The notes beneath the pieces were generated by a model. The model ran no database searches. It saw nothing but the letters and a program-made list of their open reading frames with translations, and was not told the DNA's origin. Shown in pieces: positions 41,263-49,488 of a DNA stretch of 64,000 nucleotides. How positions within the stretch are numbered: the first letter of the stretch is position 1; each line of letters begins with the position of its first letter. The stretch comes from Microbacteriaceae bacterium (lineage in GTDB: Bacteria > Actinomycetota > Actinomycetes > Actinomycetales > Microbacteriaceae): NCBI GenBank assembly GCA_004297935.1, contig SCRE01000020.1, forward strand, positions 1 to 64,000, written 5' to 3'. A program made the position numbers and the translations under genes.

Positions 41263-41292
41263 TTGGCAATTCAGGCGGGCAACCCGTATGCT
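41263..41292 (+). promoter_or_regulatory. Promoter of the tRNA-Glu/Asp pair
   Basis: TTGGCA (41263-41268) and TATGCT (41287-41292) are separated by 18 bp and lie 35 bp upstream of tRNA-Glu, matching the primary sigma-factor pattern. Confidence 0.55.
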
Positions 41293-41326
41293 TACTCGTC
41301 GGTAGTCATGGTGTCGAAAGGCCCAG

Positions 41327-41399
41327 GGCCCCATCGTTTAGCGGCCTAGGACGCCGCCCTTTCACGGCGGTAGCACGGGTTCGAATCCCGTTGGGGCTA
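41327..41399 (+). tRNA. tRNA-Glu (anticodon TTC)
   Basis: A 73-nt cloverleaf. Acceptor GGCCCCA pairs with TGGGGCT (one G-U); the anticodon stem is CCGCC/GGCGG with loop CTTTCAC, anticodon TTC at 41361-41363; the T-loop region is GGGTTCGAATCCC. The CCA end is not encoded. Confidence 0.96.
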
Positions 41400-41447
41400 C
41401 AGACTACTAAACTAAGACAAGCTGTAAAACGAAAACATCACAAGCGA

Positions 41448-41521
41448 GGCCCTGTAGCGCAGTTGGTTAGCGTGCCGCCCTGTCACGGCGGAGGTCGCGG
41501 GTTCAAGTCCCGTCAGGGTCG
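41448..41521 (+). tRNA. tRNA-Asp (anticodon GTC)
   Basis: A 74-nt cloverleaf. Acceptor GGCCCTG pairs with CAGGGTC, anticodon loop CTGTCAC with GTC, T-arm CGGGTTCAAGTCCCG. It follows tRNA-Glu by 48 bp and is followed by a strong terminator. Confidence 0.96.
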
Positions 41522-41529
41522 CTGAGAAA

Positions 41530-41559
41530 GAAGCCCTTTCGAGAGGAAGGGCTTCTTTT
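41530..41559 (+). terminator. Rho-independent terminator after tRNA-Asp
   Basis: Stem GAAGCCCTT (41530-41538) pairs with AAGGGCTTC (41547-41555), with an 8-base loop and TTTT directly after it. Confidence 0.9.
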
Positions 41560-41589
41560 CCAAGTGCGGAAGCTGCGGCGCCCGCGCTT

Positions 41590-41662
41590 GGCTCTGTAGC
41601 TCAGTTGGTAGAGCGTTCGACTGAAAATCGAAAGGTCACCGGATCGATGCCGGTCGGAGCCA
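41590..41662 (+). tRNA. tRNA-Phe (anticodon GAA), integration site
   Basis: A 73-nt cloverleaf. Acceptor GGCTCTG pairs with CGGAGCC, anticodon loop CTGAAAA with GAA, T-arm region around CCGGATCGATGCCGG. Its 3' part from the anticodon loop onward is repeated at 44708, 59147 and 61016, marking it as the attachment site of integrated elements. The gene itself is intact. Confidence 0.95.
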
Positions 41663-41663
41663 C
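41621..41663 (+). repeat. Attachment site 0: tRNA-Phe 3' half (attL-type)
   Basis: The 43-bp reference copy, CTGAAAATCGAAAGGTCACC followed by GGATCGATGCCGGTCGGAGCCAC, runs from the anticodon loop to one base past the tRNA end. The integrase gene starts three bases later on the opposite strand (its stop codon at 41666). Confidence 0.9.
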
Positions 41664-41665
41664 AT

Positions 41666-42670
41666 CTAAATCCCCTGGTCAGCTGCTAATTTTGCTGGCT
41701 CGTCACCCCCTCGAAGTTGACCGTTCGACTGGGCGCCCCAGTACGCAGACAGCGCCGCCGCACCGCGCTTCGCCGCGTCGGCGCGCGTATCGGCGTAAAG
41801 CTGAGTGACCAGCAGCGAGGAGTGCCCGAGGATGGCTTGAACGTCGGGAGCAGACACGCCCGCGTTGAACAGCGCGACGGCCGCCGTGTGCCGCAGGTCA
41901 TGCCAGTGCAGCGGCAGCTCCCCCGGTGCGAAGGTCTTTACCCGGGCGCGGATGCTGTGCCAGTTCAGCGCGCGGCTGAGGTTCTTCGAGTTGATATGAC
42001 CACCGCGCGGGCCGGGAAACAGCAGGTCGTGCTCCCCCTTGCCGTCCATCGCCTCGCGCACGACCGGCAGCAGCGGCGCGGCCAGCGGGACCATGCGCAC
42101 GCGCCGCCCTTTTGTCGGTCCGATCAGCAGCTCACCGTGCAGCCCCGGCGAGGCGCTCTGCGCGACCCGGATCACACTCATCGACAGATCAACATCGGAC
42201 ACCCGCAGCGCCGCGACCTCGCCCAGCCTGCACCCGGTGTACAGCAGCGCGAGCACGAACCGGCGATACACACCCGACGACGGCAGCGTCTCAAGCAGAC
42301 GCCCAACCTCCACCACAGTGAGCGCCCGCGACGATGGGTCAGCCTCACGACCGCGAGGGATGTCGACGCCCTGACACGGGTTCGCGCCGATCAGGCCGCC
42401 CTTGACCGCGACCCGACAGATAGCTGACAACAAGCTCAGCGCGTCAATGCGTGTTGAGCGCGACCCGGACCACGCCGCGAACTCGGCTTCGATGTCGAGC
42501 GGCGTCAGTTCAGCGACCGGATGCGACGCGAACGACGGGGCAACACGCCTACGCCACGCAACCATGTAACCGCGGCCCGTGCCCGGTGACACACGATCCA
42601 AGATGAGATCGCGATAGCGCTCGAAGAGCGCGCCCACCGTCGCGCCTGCGCCTATCGCCTCTAGTCTCAT
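41666..42670 (-). CDS. int: Tyrosine site-specific recombinase (integrase)
   Basis: A 334-aa phage/AICE-type integrase that recombines element attP with the tRNA-Phe attB. It has an N-terminal core-binding SAM-like domain (about 35-110) and a catalytic domain with Arg in TGCRLGEVA, Lys in PTKGRRVR, HDLRHT, the GHSSLL His and the nucleophile Tyr in QLYADT. All catalytic positions are present, so it is probably active. Its 3' end abuts the tRNA-Phe repeat. The start is the ATG at 42670. It is the only integrase in the three-segment island. Confidence 0.94.
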   Translation of the reverse strand: MRLEAIGAGATVGALFERYRDLILDRVSPGTGRGYMVAWRRRVAPSFASHPVAELTPLDIEAEFAAWSGSRSTRIDALSLLSAICRVAVKGGLIGANPCQGVDIPRGREADPSSRALTVVEVGRLLETLPSSGVYRRFVLALLYTGCRLGEVAALRVSDVDLSMSVIRVAQSASPGLHGELLIGPTKGRRVRMVPLAAPLLPVVREAMDGKGEHDLLFPGPRGGHINSKNLSRALNWHSIRARVKTFAPGELPLHWHDLRHTAAVALFNAGVSAPDVQAILGHSSLLVTQLYADTRADAAKRGAAALSAYWGAQSNGQLRGGDEPAKLAADQGI

Positions 42671-42716
42671 GGTCTAAGACTAGAGGACTAGCTTTGGCTA
42701 GTGCAAGATTCTGCGA

Positions 42717-43109
42717 CTAGCTTTCTTTGGCGCGCTCAGCCATGCCTTGCACAAACGCCTCTACATCGACCGTTACGCCAGGGAACTCGTACACGTCGGG
42801 GTGCTCGCCGAATACCGCGCGGAATTGCGAAATGCGCCGGTACACGCTCGAACGACTCATGCCGAGAGTCTTTTGCAAACCCTCAAAGCCACCCGCTAAC
42901 TGCCATAACAGCCAAAAGCCGAACAGGTCGAACAAGGTCGAGTTGGCGTAGCCGCGCATCAGCGACTTGAGGCCGGGGAACGCCGCGAGCAGCGGCGTAT
43001 TCACGGCCTTGTTCGCCGCGTGGTAGGCATCCCAAGCCTTCTCAAGCGAACTCTTCGCGCGCCCTTCGCCCTCAGGCGACGGCATCCGCTCTGCTCTGAA
43101 ATCCGCCAT
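42717..43109 (-). CDS. Small helix-turn-helix protein
   Basis: About 130 aa. A central hydrophobic helical region (STLFDLFGFWLLWQLAGG) is followed by an HTH-like segment, GLQKTLGMSRSSVYRRISQFR, and a C-terminal PDVYEFPGV. It lies between int and rep, where AICEs often carry a regulator or excisionase, and may control either. The family is not recognised. Starts: ATG at 43109 preferred, TTG at 43124 possible. Confidence 0.65.
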   Translation of the reverse strand: MADFRAERMPSPEGEGRAKSSLEKAWDAYHAANKAVNTPLLAAFPGLKSLMRGYANSTLFDLFGFWLLWQLAGGFEGLQKTLGMSRSSVYRRISQFRAVFGEHPDVYEFPGVTVDVEAFVQGMAERAKES

Positions 43110-43600
43110 GCTCAACCTGTCCAATAGTTCAAATATCTTGGACTACCAGACTACGACGAACCCCCGTCCGGACAACACCCATTGGAGACTTCCCGAAATC
43201 TTCTATACAAGATCAAGGACGCGCCAGATGCACGACGCACCCCGCCGTGGGCCGATGGTTTGGCAGCGACACGCCGAGTGTTCTACCTCGCTACCTCCGG
43301 CACCGCGTAGGCCGGGCACCCGCCGCGGTGCCGGCGCTAGCGCGCCTTGCGCCCGCGGCGGCCTCCCGGCCCCCTCCGCAGCTCCCTGAGGGCACCCAGG
43401 ACGCCTCACGCGGCCGCCTCGCAGCCCGAACTACCGTCCCACGGTGTCTCCTGGCGTCCGTGCGTCCATCCGAACGCTCCACTATCGCACGGCAAAGAGC
43501 ACGCCGTGCACCGCTCTGCTTATCGGATGGATGCACTCGACCGATGGCTATTCTTGCCTAAAGAATTGCCGACTTAACAAGCCCCCCGAACGGCCACCGG
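43110..43600. other. Gene-free region between the HTH gene and rep; possible origin
   Basis: About 490 bases with no convincing gene; short frames on both strands look random. It holds a perfect 7-bp stem hairpin, GCACGGC/GCCGTGC with a 9-base loop, at 43497-43519, about 80 bp downstream of the rep stop codon. Rolling-circle elements often keep the double-strand origin next to or inside rep, so this is a candidate origin by position only. Confidence 0.4.
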
Positions 43601-44680
43601 TCACGGCCCCGCCGCCACGACCGAGACCAGAGCACGGCTCCCCAGCGGGGCCACGTGCTGCCCTGCCTGGCCCTCACCAGGCCAGCCCGCCCTGCCAGCA
43701 GTCGGCTCCGCGACGTGCGCCAGCACCCATTCCCGCCGCAACCGCCGCTGCACGGTACGCGTCAGCCCGGTGAATGACCACCCCGTGCGCCGCGTGGTGC
43801 GCCGCGACGCGCTCACCACCTGCGAGCGCGCCCCGTGCCGGTCATGCACGCGACTACCGCACGAGGCCGGGTCACAGTCAGGCGCGCACCGCATCGCCCG
43901 CGCCGCACGGCCCAACGCCGACACATGCGCCCACACCAGCGGATGCACCACGCCGCCGCCGTGCTGCACAACATCCTTCATCACATAGTTGAGCGCCTTG
44001 GACAGGTACCAGATCGTGTGTGCGCCGTCACCGTCAGCGCGGAACACATCACAGCGCGCCTGAGTGCCCCACTCCACAAGCGTCCCGTCAATCTTCGAGA
44101 TCGCCACCGCCGTCCGGGCCGCATCCCGCAGGACGTCGGCCGAAGGAGCCTCAGCACGCGCGATCCGCACGAGCACGTGCACATGCAACACGCCCCGGTC
44201 CTGCCACTCCCGCACGATGAAATACTCGACCGACTCCCACCGGTCACGCATCCGCCGCCTGGTGCGATCCCACAACACCCCCGCGTCACGATTCCACGCC
44301 ACCTGGCCCGCATAGTCGTACATCGCCGGATCCAGCGGAACACCACGCAGCCCCGCATCCTCTGCCCCGTGCCGCACGCCGCAGCCGCACTCAGCGGCCC
44401 GAGCGTCGCTCTCCCGTGGCACCCGATGCACCCGGCCGAACGACGGAGCCGTCAGCGTCAGCAGATAGAACCGGTACCGCTCAACCGGCCCATCAAACAC
44501 GCCAGAGCGAGCAATCGCCGCCCAATCACCCCGGTACAACTCCGCGCACGACTCACAGCGACTCTTGACCCGCGAGCCACACCGCACCCACACGCCCGAA
44601 GCCGTCTTGACTGGGTGAACACACCCGCGGCTGATGACCTCAGCGGCCCCATCCTCGAGGTTCGAAGCAGCATCCACCAT
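43601..44680 (-). CDS. Replication initiator protein, RepSA-like (HUH endonuclease)
   Basis: A 359-aa protein of the actinobacterial RepSA/pSAM2 initiator type. It has zinc-ribbon-like Cys pairs near the N-terminus (CGSRVKSRCESC), a further CGCG pair, the metal-binding HUH motif HVHVLV near the middle, and YLSKALNYVMKD as the likely nicking-tyrosine region. Such initiators start rolling-circle replication of excised AICEs. The C-terminal 70 residues are Arg/Gly-rich and diverged. The ATG at 44680 lies 28 bp from the next attachment repeat; no clear ribosome site is seen. Confidence 0.83.
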   Translation of the reverse strand: MVDAASNLEDGAAEVISRGCVHPVKTASGVWVRCGSRVKSRCESCAELYRGDWAAIARSGVFDGPVERYRFYLLTLTAPSFGRVHRVPRESDARAAECGCGVRHGAEDAGLRGVPLDPAMYDYAGQVAWNRDAGVLWDRTRRRMRDRWESVEYFIVREWQDRGVLHVHVLVRIARAEAPSADVLRDAARTAVAISKIDGTLVEWGTQARCDVFRADGDGAHTIWYLSKALNYVMKDVVQHGGGVVHPLVWAHVSALGRAARAMRCAPDCDPASCGSRVHDRHGARSQVVSASRRTTRRTGWSFTGLTRTVQRRLRREWVLAHVAEPTAGRAGWPGEGQAGQHVAPLGSRALVSVVAAGP

Positions 44681-44707
44681 GCCAACGCCGCAGCATCAGC
44701 AGCACGC

Positions 44708-44750
44708 CTGAAAATCGAAAGGTCACCAGATCGATGCCGGTTGGAACCAC
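44708..44750 (+). repeat. Attachment repeat 1 (tRNA-Phe 3' copy)
   Basis: A 43-bp copy of the tRNA-Phe 3' half with three substitutions (positions 21, 35 and 39 of the repeat). The first 20 bases are identical to the tRNA gene. It separates the integrase/rep segment from the restriction-modification segment. Confidence 0.9.
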
Positions 44751-44813
44751 TGCCTTTCTCCCCGGCGTCTACATAGGAGAGGGGCTTCTTCTTGCCATTC
44801 GGCGGCCGCCGAT

Positions 44814-47800
44814 TCAAATGCCCGGCCGCCGGTCGTCGGCGTACCGCGGCGCCATCGACTCCATCTGATCCATGACCAGCTTGATGGCTCCGGGCTGCTT
44901 GTCTGGCGGGTACTTGTACTTGACGAGCAGCCGCTTGATCGATGAACGAAGCTTCGCGCGCACGTCGTCGCGCACCGTCCAGTCGGTGCGCACGTCGCGG
45001 CGCATCACCGCCACTAGCTCGCGCGCGATCTGTGCCAGGACGTCCTCCCCCTGGATCGTGACGGCGGACTCGTTCTGCGCCACGGCATCGTAGAACGCCA
45101 GTTCGTCATTCGAGAGCGGAGGAGAAAAATGTGAACCGCGGGATGCCTCCGCCGCGACCTCCTTTGCGAGCTCGATGAACTCGGCGATGACCTCTGCCGC
45201 CGAGAGTTGCTGGTTGGTGTACCGCGTCATGATTTCGGCTATGCGCTCCGAGAACGCGCGCTGGCGGATTAGGTTTCCAAGCGTGACGCCGGACCCGGCG
45301 TCGACGAGCGACTTGCGCAGCGCCTCGATCGCCAGGTGCGCGTTCGGCGCTGCCTGCGCCCTCGCGAGGAACTCGGGGCCGAGATCATCGAGCGAGAGTC
45401 GCGGCAGCCCGGCGGCATCGTAGATGTCGAGCACGTCCCCTGTCGACATCGCTTCGGCGACCAGGCCGCTCAGCAGGCGCTCGATCTCCTCGGGCACTGG
45501 CTCGTCGCGCGCCTGTCGTTCCATGGCGTCGAACTTCGCCATCCACACACGCACTTCTTCGTAGAAGGCGATCTCATCGTGCAGCTCAGCGAGCCCCGCT
45601 CTGCCCGAGCTCAGCGCCCACGCGCGAGCGAGTTGGCCGCTCGCAGCACGATAGCGATTCGCGAGCCGGTCGGCGCCGAGCTCAGGGTCGTTGAGCGGGT
45701 TCGCGGCATCGCGAAGGAAGTTCGTCGCGGTCGTCGCCGCCGTGCGCATGGCGCGCAGTCCGCCACGACGGATGACGGCACGCCAGTCGCAGTCGGCGAG
45801 CATCTCGCGGATCTGTGCAACAAGTTCGGTCGCGATCTCCGCTGCCTCGTCGACATCGCGGCCGACGGGCCGGTTCTGCTGGTCAGAAGTCGTGTACTCC
45901 GAAAGCGCCTTGGCGAGGTTGTCTGCGAGCGGCGCGTAGGCGACGAGCAGGCCGTCCTCCTTGCCCTCGAACGTACGATTCACCCGCGCCAGAGTCTGCA
46001 TCAGCAGTGCGCCTTTCAGCGGGCGATCCAGATAGAGCGTGTGTAGCGGCGGTGCGTCGAAGCCGGTCAGCATCATGTCTTTGACGATGACGAGTTCCAG
46101 CTCGTCCGAAGAATCCTTCAGCCGCTCCTTGATTGCGTTGTTCTTGGAATCGCGCCGCACATGCTCACTGACGGGCGGCTGGTCGGTCGCCGATCCCGAG
46201 TAGACGACCTTGATCTTGCCGCCGTCGAGGGCGTCGGAGTGCCAGTCGGGGCGCAGCGCCACGATCGCCGAATACAGGCGCGCGCAGATCTCACGCGTCC
46301 CTCCGACGATGAGCGCCTTCCCAGGGGATTCGAGGAAAGGAGTCATGCGGGCGCGGCGTTCTTCCCAGTGCGTGACGAGATCCTGTGCGAGGGTCTGGAT
46401 GCGCTCGGGCGATCCGTACACCGCGTTGACAACGGCGACGGATGCCTCGATCCGCGCCCGCTCGGTGTCGTCGAGGCCGAGCGTGTACTCGTCGGCGGCG
46501 CGATCGATGTCTTCCTCGGTTGTATTGTCGGCGAACGACACTTTGACGAGCCGTGGCTCGAAGTAGACGGGCACCGTCGCGCCGTCGTCGACTGCTCGGG
46601 TCAGGTCGTAGATATCGATGTAGTCACCAAAAACTGCGCGGGTGTCGCGCTCGGCGAACGAGATTGGCGTGCCCGTGAACGCAATGAGAGTCGCGTTCGG
46701 CAGAGCGTCGCGCAGGTGGCGAGCGTAGCCGTCGAGATCGTCGTAATGGCTGCGGTGCGCTTCGTCGACGATCACGATCACGTTTCGTCGATCGGTGAGC
46801 AGCGGATGCTGCACCCCCGCCTGCTTCTCCGCATCCGTCAGCCCGAATTTCTGCAGGGTTGTGAAGTAGATACCGCCCGTGACGCGCTGACTCAGTTCGT
46901 CCCGCAGTTGCGCGCGCTCGCGCACCTGAACCGGCTTCTCGGCGAGCAGCAGGCTGCGTTTGAACGTTCCGAACAGCTGCCCGTCGAGTTCATTGCGGTC
47001 GGTCACGACGATGACGGTGGGGTTCTTGAGCTTCGGATGCCGCGACACGAGGTTCGTATACAACTCCATCTCCATCGACTTGCCCGAGCCCTGGGTGTGC
47101 CACACGACTCCCGCCTTGCCGTTCGTCTCCACTGCCTGGATCGTGGTGTCGACCGCTTTCGTTACGGCGAAGTATTGGTGCGGCTTCGCGATGCGCTTGA
47201 CGAGCCCTTCGGAACCTTCGTCGAAGGCGGTGAAGTTGCGAACAATTTGCAGAAAGCGCTCCTGGTTGTAGAGGCCACTGAGTGCGTCGTCGAGCGGTAG
47301 AACATCGACCGTGCCTTCGATGCGCGGCTGCGTGAGCGGTGCGCCGTCATCATCGACGTTCCAGGGCGCGAAGTGGTTGAGCGGCGTGAACGGGGTGCCA
47401 TACTTGGCATCGAGCCCGTCGCTGGCGAGCGTGAACACGCAGAAGCGGAACGCCATCGGAAACTCGCGCAGGTACGTCTGCAGTTGGGCGTGTCCGGGGG
47501 CGACGCCCGTCGAGGTTGAGCCGGCCTTCTTGAGCTCGACGATGCTCAGCGGCATGCCGTTCACGTAGAGCACGATGTCGAACCGGCGGTGCAGGTCACC
47601 TTGGCGGATCGTGACCTGGTTGACGGCGAGCCAGTCGTTCTGCTCGGGTGCGCTGAGCAGCCGGATGCGTGGATTCTGCTCAAGGCCGTTGCTGTCGATG
47701 TAGCTGAGCGGGTAGCCGCCGACGAGGTACTCGTGGTTGCGGTAGTTCTCGGTGATCGCATCGAGCGATTTCGGTGCGGCGATCTCGGCTGCGGCCTGCT

Positions 47801-47999
47801 GAAGGTAGTTCACCGGTACGTCGGGATTGAGCCGACGCATTGCATCGAGCAGGCGCGGACGGATCAGTAGTTCGTCCCACGTCTCGCGTTCGCCGCTGCC
47901 GGGAGCGATCTGGTCACCCCCGAGCGGTCGCCAGCCGAGTGGCTCGGCAAGTGTCTCGAGGGCCGAGTTCTCCCAGTCAGCTTCTGAAATGCCGGTCAC
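44814..47999 (-). CDS. hsdR: Type I restriction enzyme R subunit
   Basis: A 1061-aa translocase/endonuclease. The N-terminal PD-(D/E)XK-type nuclease has FDIVLYVNGMPLSIVELKK; the SF2 helicase has Walker A QGSGKSM, the VDEAHRS box and AFTGTP; motif VI is seen in QTLARVNR. A helical C-terminal domain binds the HsdMS core. The length is normal. The GTG at 47999 overlaps the stop of the upstream AAA ATPase gene (GTGA), so the two are translationally coupled, which is unusual for hsdR. Confidence 0.95.
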   Translation of the reverse strand: MTGISEADWENSALETLAEPLGWRPLGGDQIAPGSGERETWDELLIRPRLLDAMRRLNPDVPVNYLQQAAAEIAAPKSLDAITENYRNHEYLVGGYPLSYIDSNGLEQNPRIRLLSAPEQNDWLAVNQVTIRQGDLHRRFDIVLYVNGMPLSIVELKKAGSTSTGVAPGHAQLQTYLREFPMAFRFCVFTLASDGLDAKYGTPFTPLNHFAPWNVDDDGAPLTQPRIEGTVDVLPLDDALSGLYNQERFLQIVRNFTAFDEGSEGLVKRIAKPHQYFAVTKAVDTTIQAVETNGKAGVVWHTQGSGKSMEMELYTNLVSRHPKLKNPTVIVVTDRNELDGQLFGTFKRSLLLAEKPVQVRERAQLRDELSQRVTGGIYFTTLQKFGLTDAEKQAGVQHPLLTDRRNVIVIVDEAHRSHYDDLDGYARHLRDALPNATLIAFTGTPISFAERDTRAVFGDYIDIYDLTRAVDDGATVPVYFEPRLVKVSFADNTTEEDIDRAADEYTLGLDDTERARIEASVAVVNAVYGSPERIQTLAQDLVTHWEERRARMTPFLESPGKALIVGGTREICARLYSAIVALRPDWHSDALDGGKIKVVYSGSATDQPPVSEHVRRDSKNNAIKERLKDSSDELELVIVKDMMLTGFDAPPLHTLYLDRPLKGALLMQTLARVNRTFEGKEDGLLVAYAPLADNLAKALSEYTTSDQQNRPVGRDVDEAAEIATELVAQIREMLADCDWRAVIRRGGLRAMRTAATTATNFLRDAANPLNDPELGADRLANRYRAASGQLARAWALSSGRAGLAELHDEIAFYEEVRVWMAKFDAMERQARDEPVPEEIERLLSGLVAEAMSTGDVLDIYDAAGLPRLSLDDLGPEFLARAQAAPNAHLAIEALRKSLVDAGSGVTLGNLIRQRAFSERIAEIMTRYTNQQLSAAEVIAEFIELAKEVAAEASRGSHFSPPLSNDELAFYDAVAQNESAVTIQGEDVLAQIARELVAVMRRDVRTDWTVRDDVRAKLRSSIKRLLVKYKYPPDKQPGAIKLVMDQMESMAPRYADDRRPGI

Positions 48000-49168
48000 G
48001 TGGTCTCCGTATCATCCGGGTCGCCGGGCGGTGGCGGATAGCCGAGCGCCGTGCTCGAGCCTCCCGCTGCGTCCGTCACGGTGTGTTCGCGCAGATAGTC
48101 CCGAAGGTAGGGGAGGGCGAAGTCCACCTGTCCGCGCTGTGGCGAGAAGATCATCCCGGCATCCAGCAGCCGTTGCCGATAGTTGTTCAGATGCTGCTTG
48201 CTGACACCGAGAGTGTTTCGAAGATCCACGACCGTGGATGGGCCATCGACCAGCGACATATGCGCGAGAACAGTCCGGTCAGTTGCTGAAAGGTCACTCA
48301 ATGCGCGGGCATGAATGTGCGTGCCCATCAGCCGTTTGGCACGGGGATACGCGGCGCGCACGTCGGCGAGCGAGATCAGGTCTTGCTCGGGCTGCGCTTT
48401 CCATGCGAAGTCGCCGATCAGCTGAGCCATGAACGGGTATCCCTGGGTCGCGCGCATTGCGTAGTCCAGCGCTTCTGAGCCGATCTCTCTGCCTGCGTCC
48501 CGTATCGGCTTCCGCAGCGCGCGGATGACGTCTTCGGGCGTCAGGAGACCGATATTCGTCCGAGCCGCTCGCCGAAGGAATGTCAGGCCGGGCTCAGAGA
48601 GCAGATCAGTGACTGCGTCATGAAGACCGGCGCCGACGAACGCGACTTCCAGGTCCTGTCTGACCGCATGCTGAATTTCAGTCGCAAACTGTGCGAGGTC
48701 AGGCATCGCGCTCGACGATACTTCGTCCACGGTGATAAGGATGCCCCGCGGTGCGACAAGTTCAGCGACGCGTTCGAGTTGGCTGCGGAGTGTCGTCGGG
48801 AACCGCTCCTCCGCCTGCGGCTGCATTGCGATGGCTCCGGGCCCCAGTGTGATGCCGCTGACGCGGTTGGAAGGCGGCGGATCTAATCGGTTGATCACTC
48901 TCGCCAGATGATCTTGAGCGATCCGATCGACCATCCCGGGAGTCGCGCTTTCGCTGACCACCACCCATCCGCGCGCCTGTGCGATGTCTTCGAGCGCATT
49001 GATCAGCACTGTCTTCCCCACACCGCGAAGGCCTTCGATGAGCGTGATCCGCTCAAGGCTCCAGGTTCCCTCTTCAAGCGCCGCCCCGAACGCTTCAAGC
49101 ACACCATCGCGGCCCACCAGCACAGGCGGCGTCTTGCCGAAACCCGCGCGGAATGGACTTGTGTTCAC
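47996..49168 (-). CDS. AAA ATPase with C-terminal winged helix, coupled to hsdR
   Basis: About 390 aa, Orc1/Cdc6-like or STAND-type. FVGRD-like segment VLVGRDGVLEAF, Walker A GLRGVGKTVL, Walker B ILITVDEV, then a sensor-like VAFVGAG, and a C-terminal winged helix (LRNTLGVSKQHLNNYRQRLLDAG). Such ATPases occur in actinobacteria as regulators or defence sensors; none is a standard type I subunit. The GTG at 49168 is preferred over TTG 49174 because AAGGA lies six bases upstream. It is translationally coupled to hsdR. Confidence 0.82.
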   Translation of the reverse strand: MNTSPFRAGFGKTPPVLVGRDGVLEAFGAALEEGTWSLERITLIEGLRGVGKTVLINALEDIAQARGWVVVSESATPGMVDRIAQDHLARVINRLDPPPSNRVSGITLGPGAIAMQPQAEERFPTTLRSQLERVAELVAPRGILITVDEVSSSAMPDLAQFATEIQHAVRQDLEVAFVGAGLHDAVTDLLSEPGLTFLRRAARTNIGLLTPEDVIRALRKPIRDAGREIGSEALDYAMRATQGYPFMAQLIGDFAWKAQPEQDLISLADVRAAYPRAKRLMGTHIHARALSDLSATDRTVLAHMSLVDGPSTVVDLRNTLGVSKQHLNNYRQRLLDAGMIFSPQRGQVDFALPYLRDYLREHTVTDAAGGSSTALGYPPPPGDPDDTETT

Positions 49169-49488
49169 GGCCAATCCTTCCTCTTTACGTGGGTTTACTT
49201 CAGTTTACTGATGGCTACGGCTGTCGTGAAATGTACTTGAGTTTACGCGATATCTCCCACGGAACCGGTTCGACATAGGTCTCCGTGGCTGCGCAACCCC
49301 AGCGAGCTTCCGAGATGACGGCTACTCCGGCGAAAACGACTCCCCCTCTCGAGCGCTATGACGTTTCGCAATGTGGTTTGGAATGGTTGCTTTTACTTTC
49401 GCCGCGAACTTATAACCGAACACGGTGATTCCCTATAAGTTCGCCGCTGGCGGCCGCCCCCTTCGCTGACGACGGAGATTTCCCTAGA
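49169..49488. promoter_or_regulatory. Promoter region of the AAA-hsdR unit with GTTTACT repeats
   Basis: A 320-bp gap without a gene. GTTTACT (49193-49199) and GTTTACTGAT (49203-49212) are in phase at 10 bp, 25-44 bp upstream of the AAA start. The 10-mer GTTTACTGAT also occurs upstream of the other restriction-modification transcription unit (55494-55503). The region between about 49260 and 49480 shows no further structure that I can name, apart from a locally AT-richer stretch near 49380-49440. Confidence 0.5.

Larger units (their letters stand above)
41621..44750. mobile_element. Segment 1: minimal AICE-like integrative element in tRNA-Phe
   Basis: A 3.1-kb unit between attachment repeats at 41621 and 44708. 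It contains a tyrosine integrase directly beside the tRNA end, a small HTH protein and a RepSA-like HUH replication initiator: the integration-plus-replication core of actinomycete integrative and conjugative elements such as pSAM2. The SpoIIIE/FtsK-like transfer protein and a recognisable excisionase are missing, so it is a reduced or satellite form. Confidence 0.75.

Noticed and set aside
43247-43561. Small rightward genes in the 43110-43600 gap
   Set aside because: Several overlapping frames of similar length on both strands, Arg/Pro/Ala-rich, none with a start region or motif.
44708-44750. A second tRNA-Phe gene
   Set aside because: Only the 3' half from the anticodon loop is present; no acceptor 5' strand or D-arm precedes it. 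The same holds for the copies at 59147 and 61016.
47996-49168. Plasmid partition or replication ATPase
   Set aside because: The Orc/STAND-like ATPase plus winged helix is coupled to hsdR and no partner partition gene or iteron array is present.
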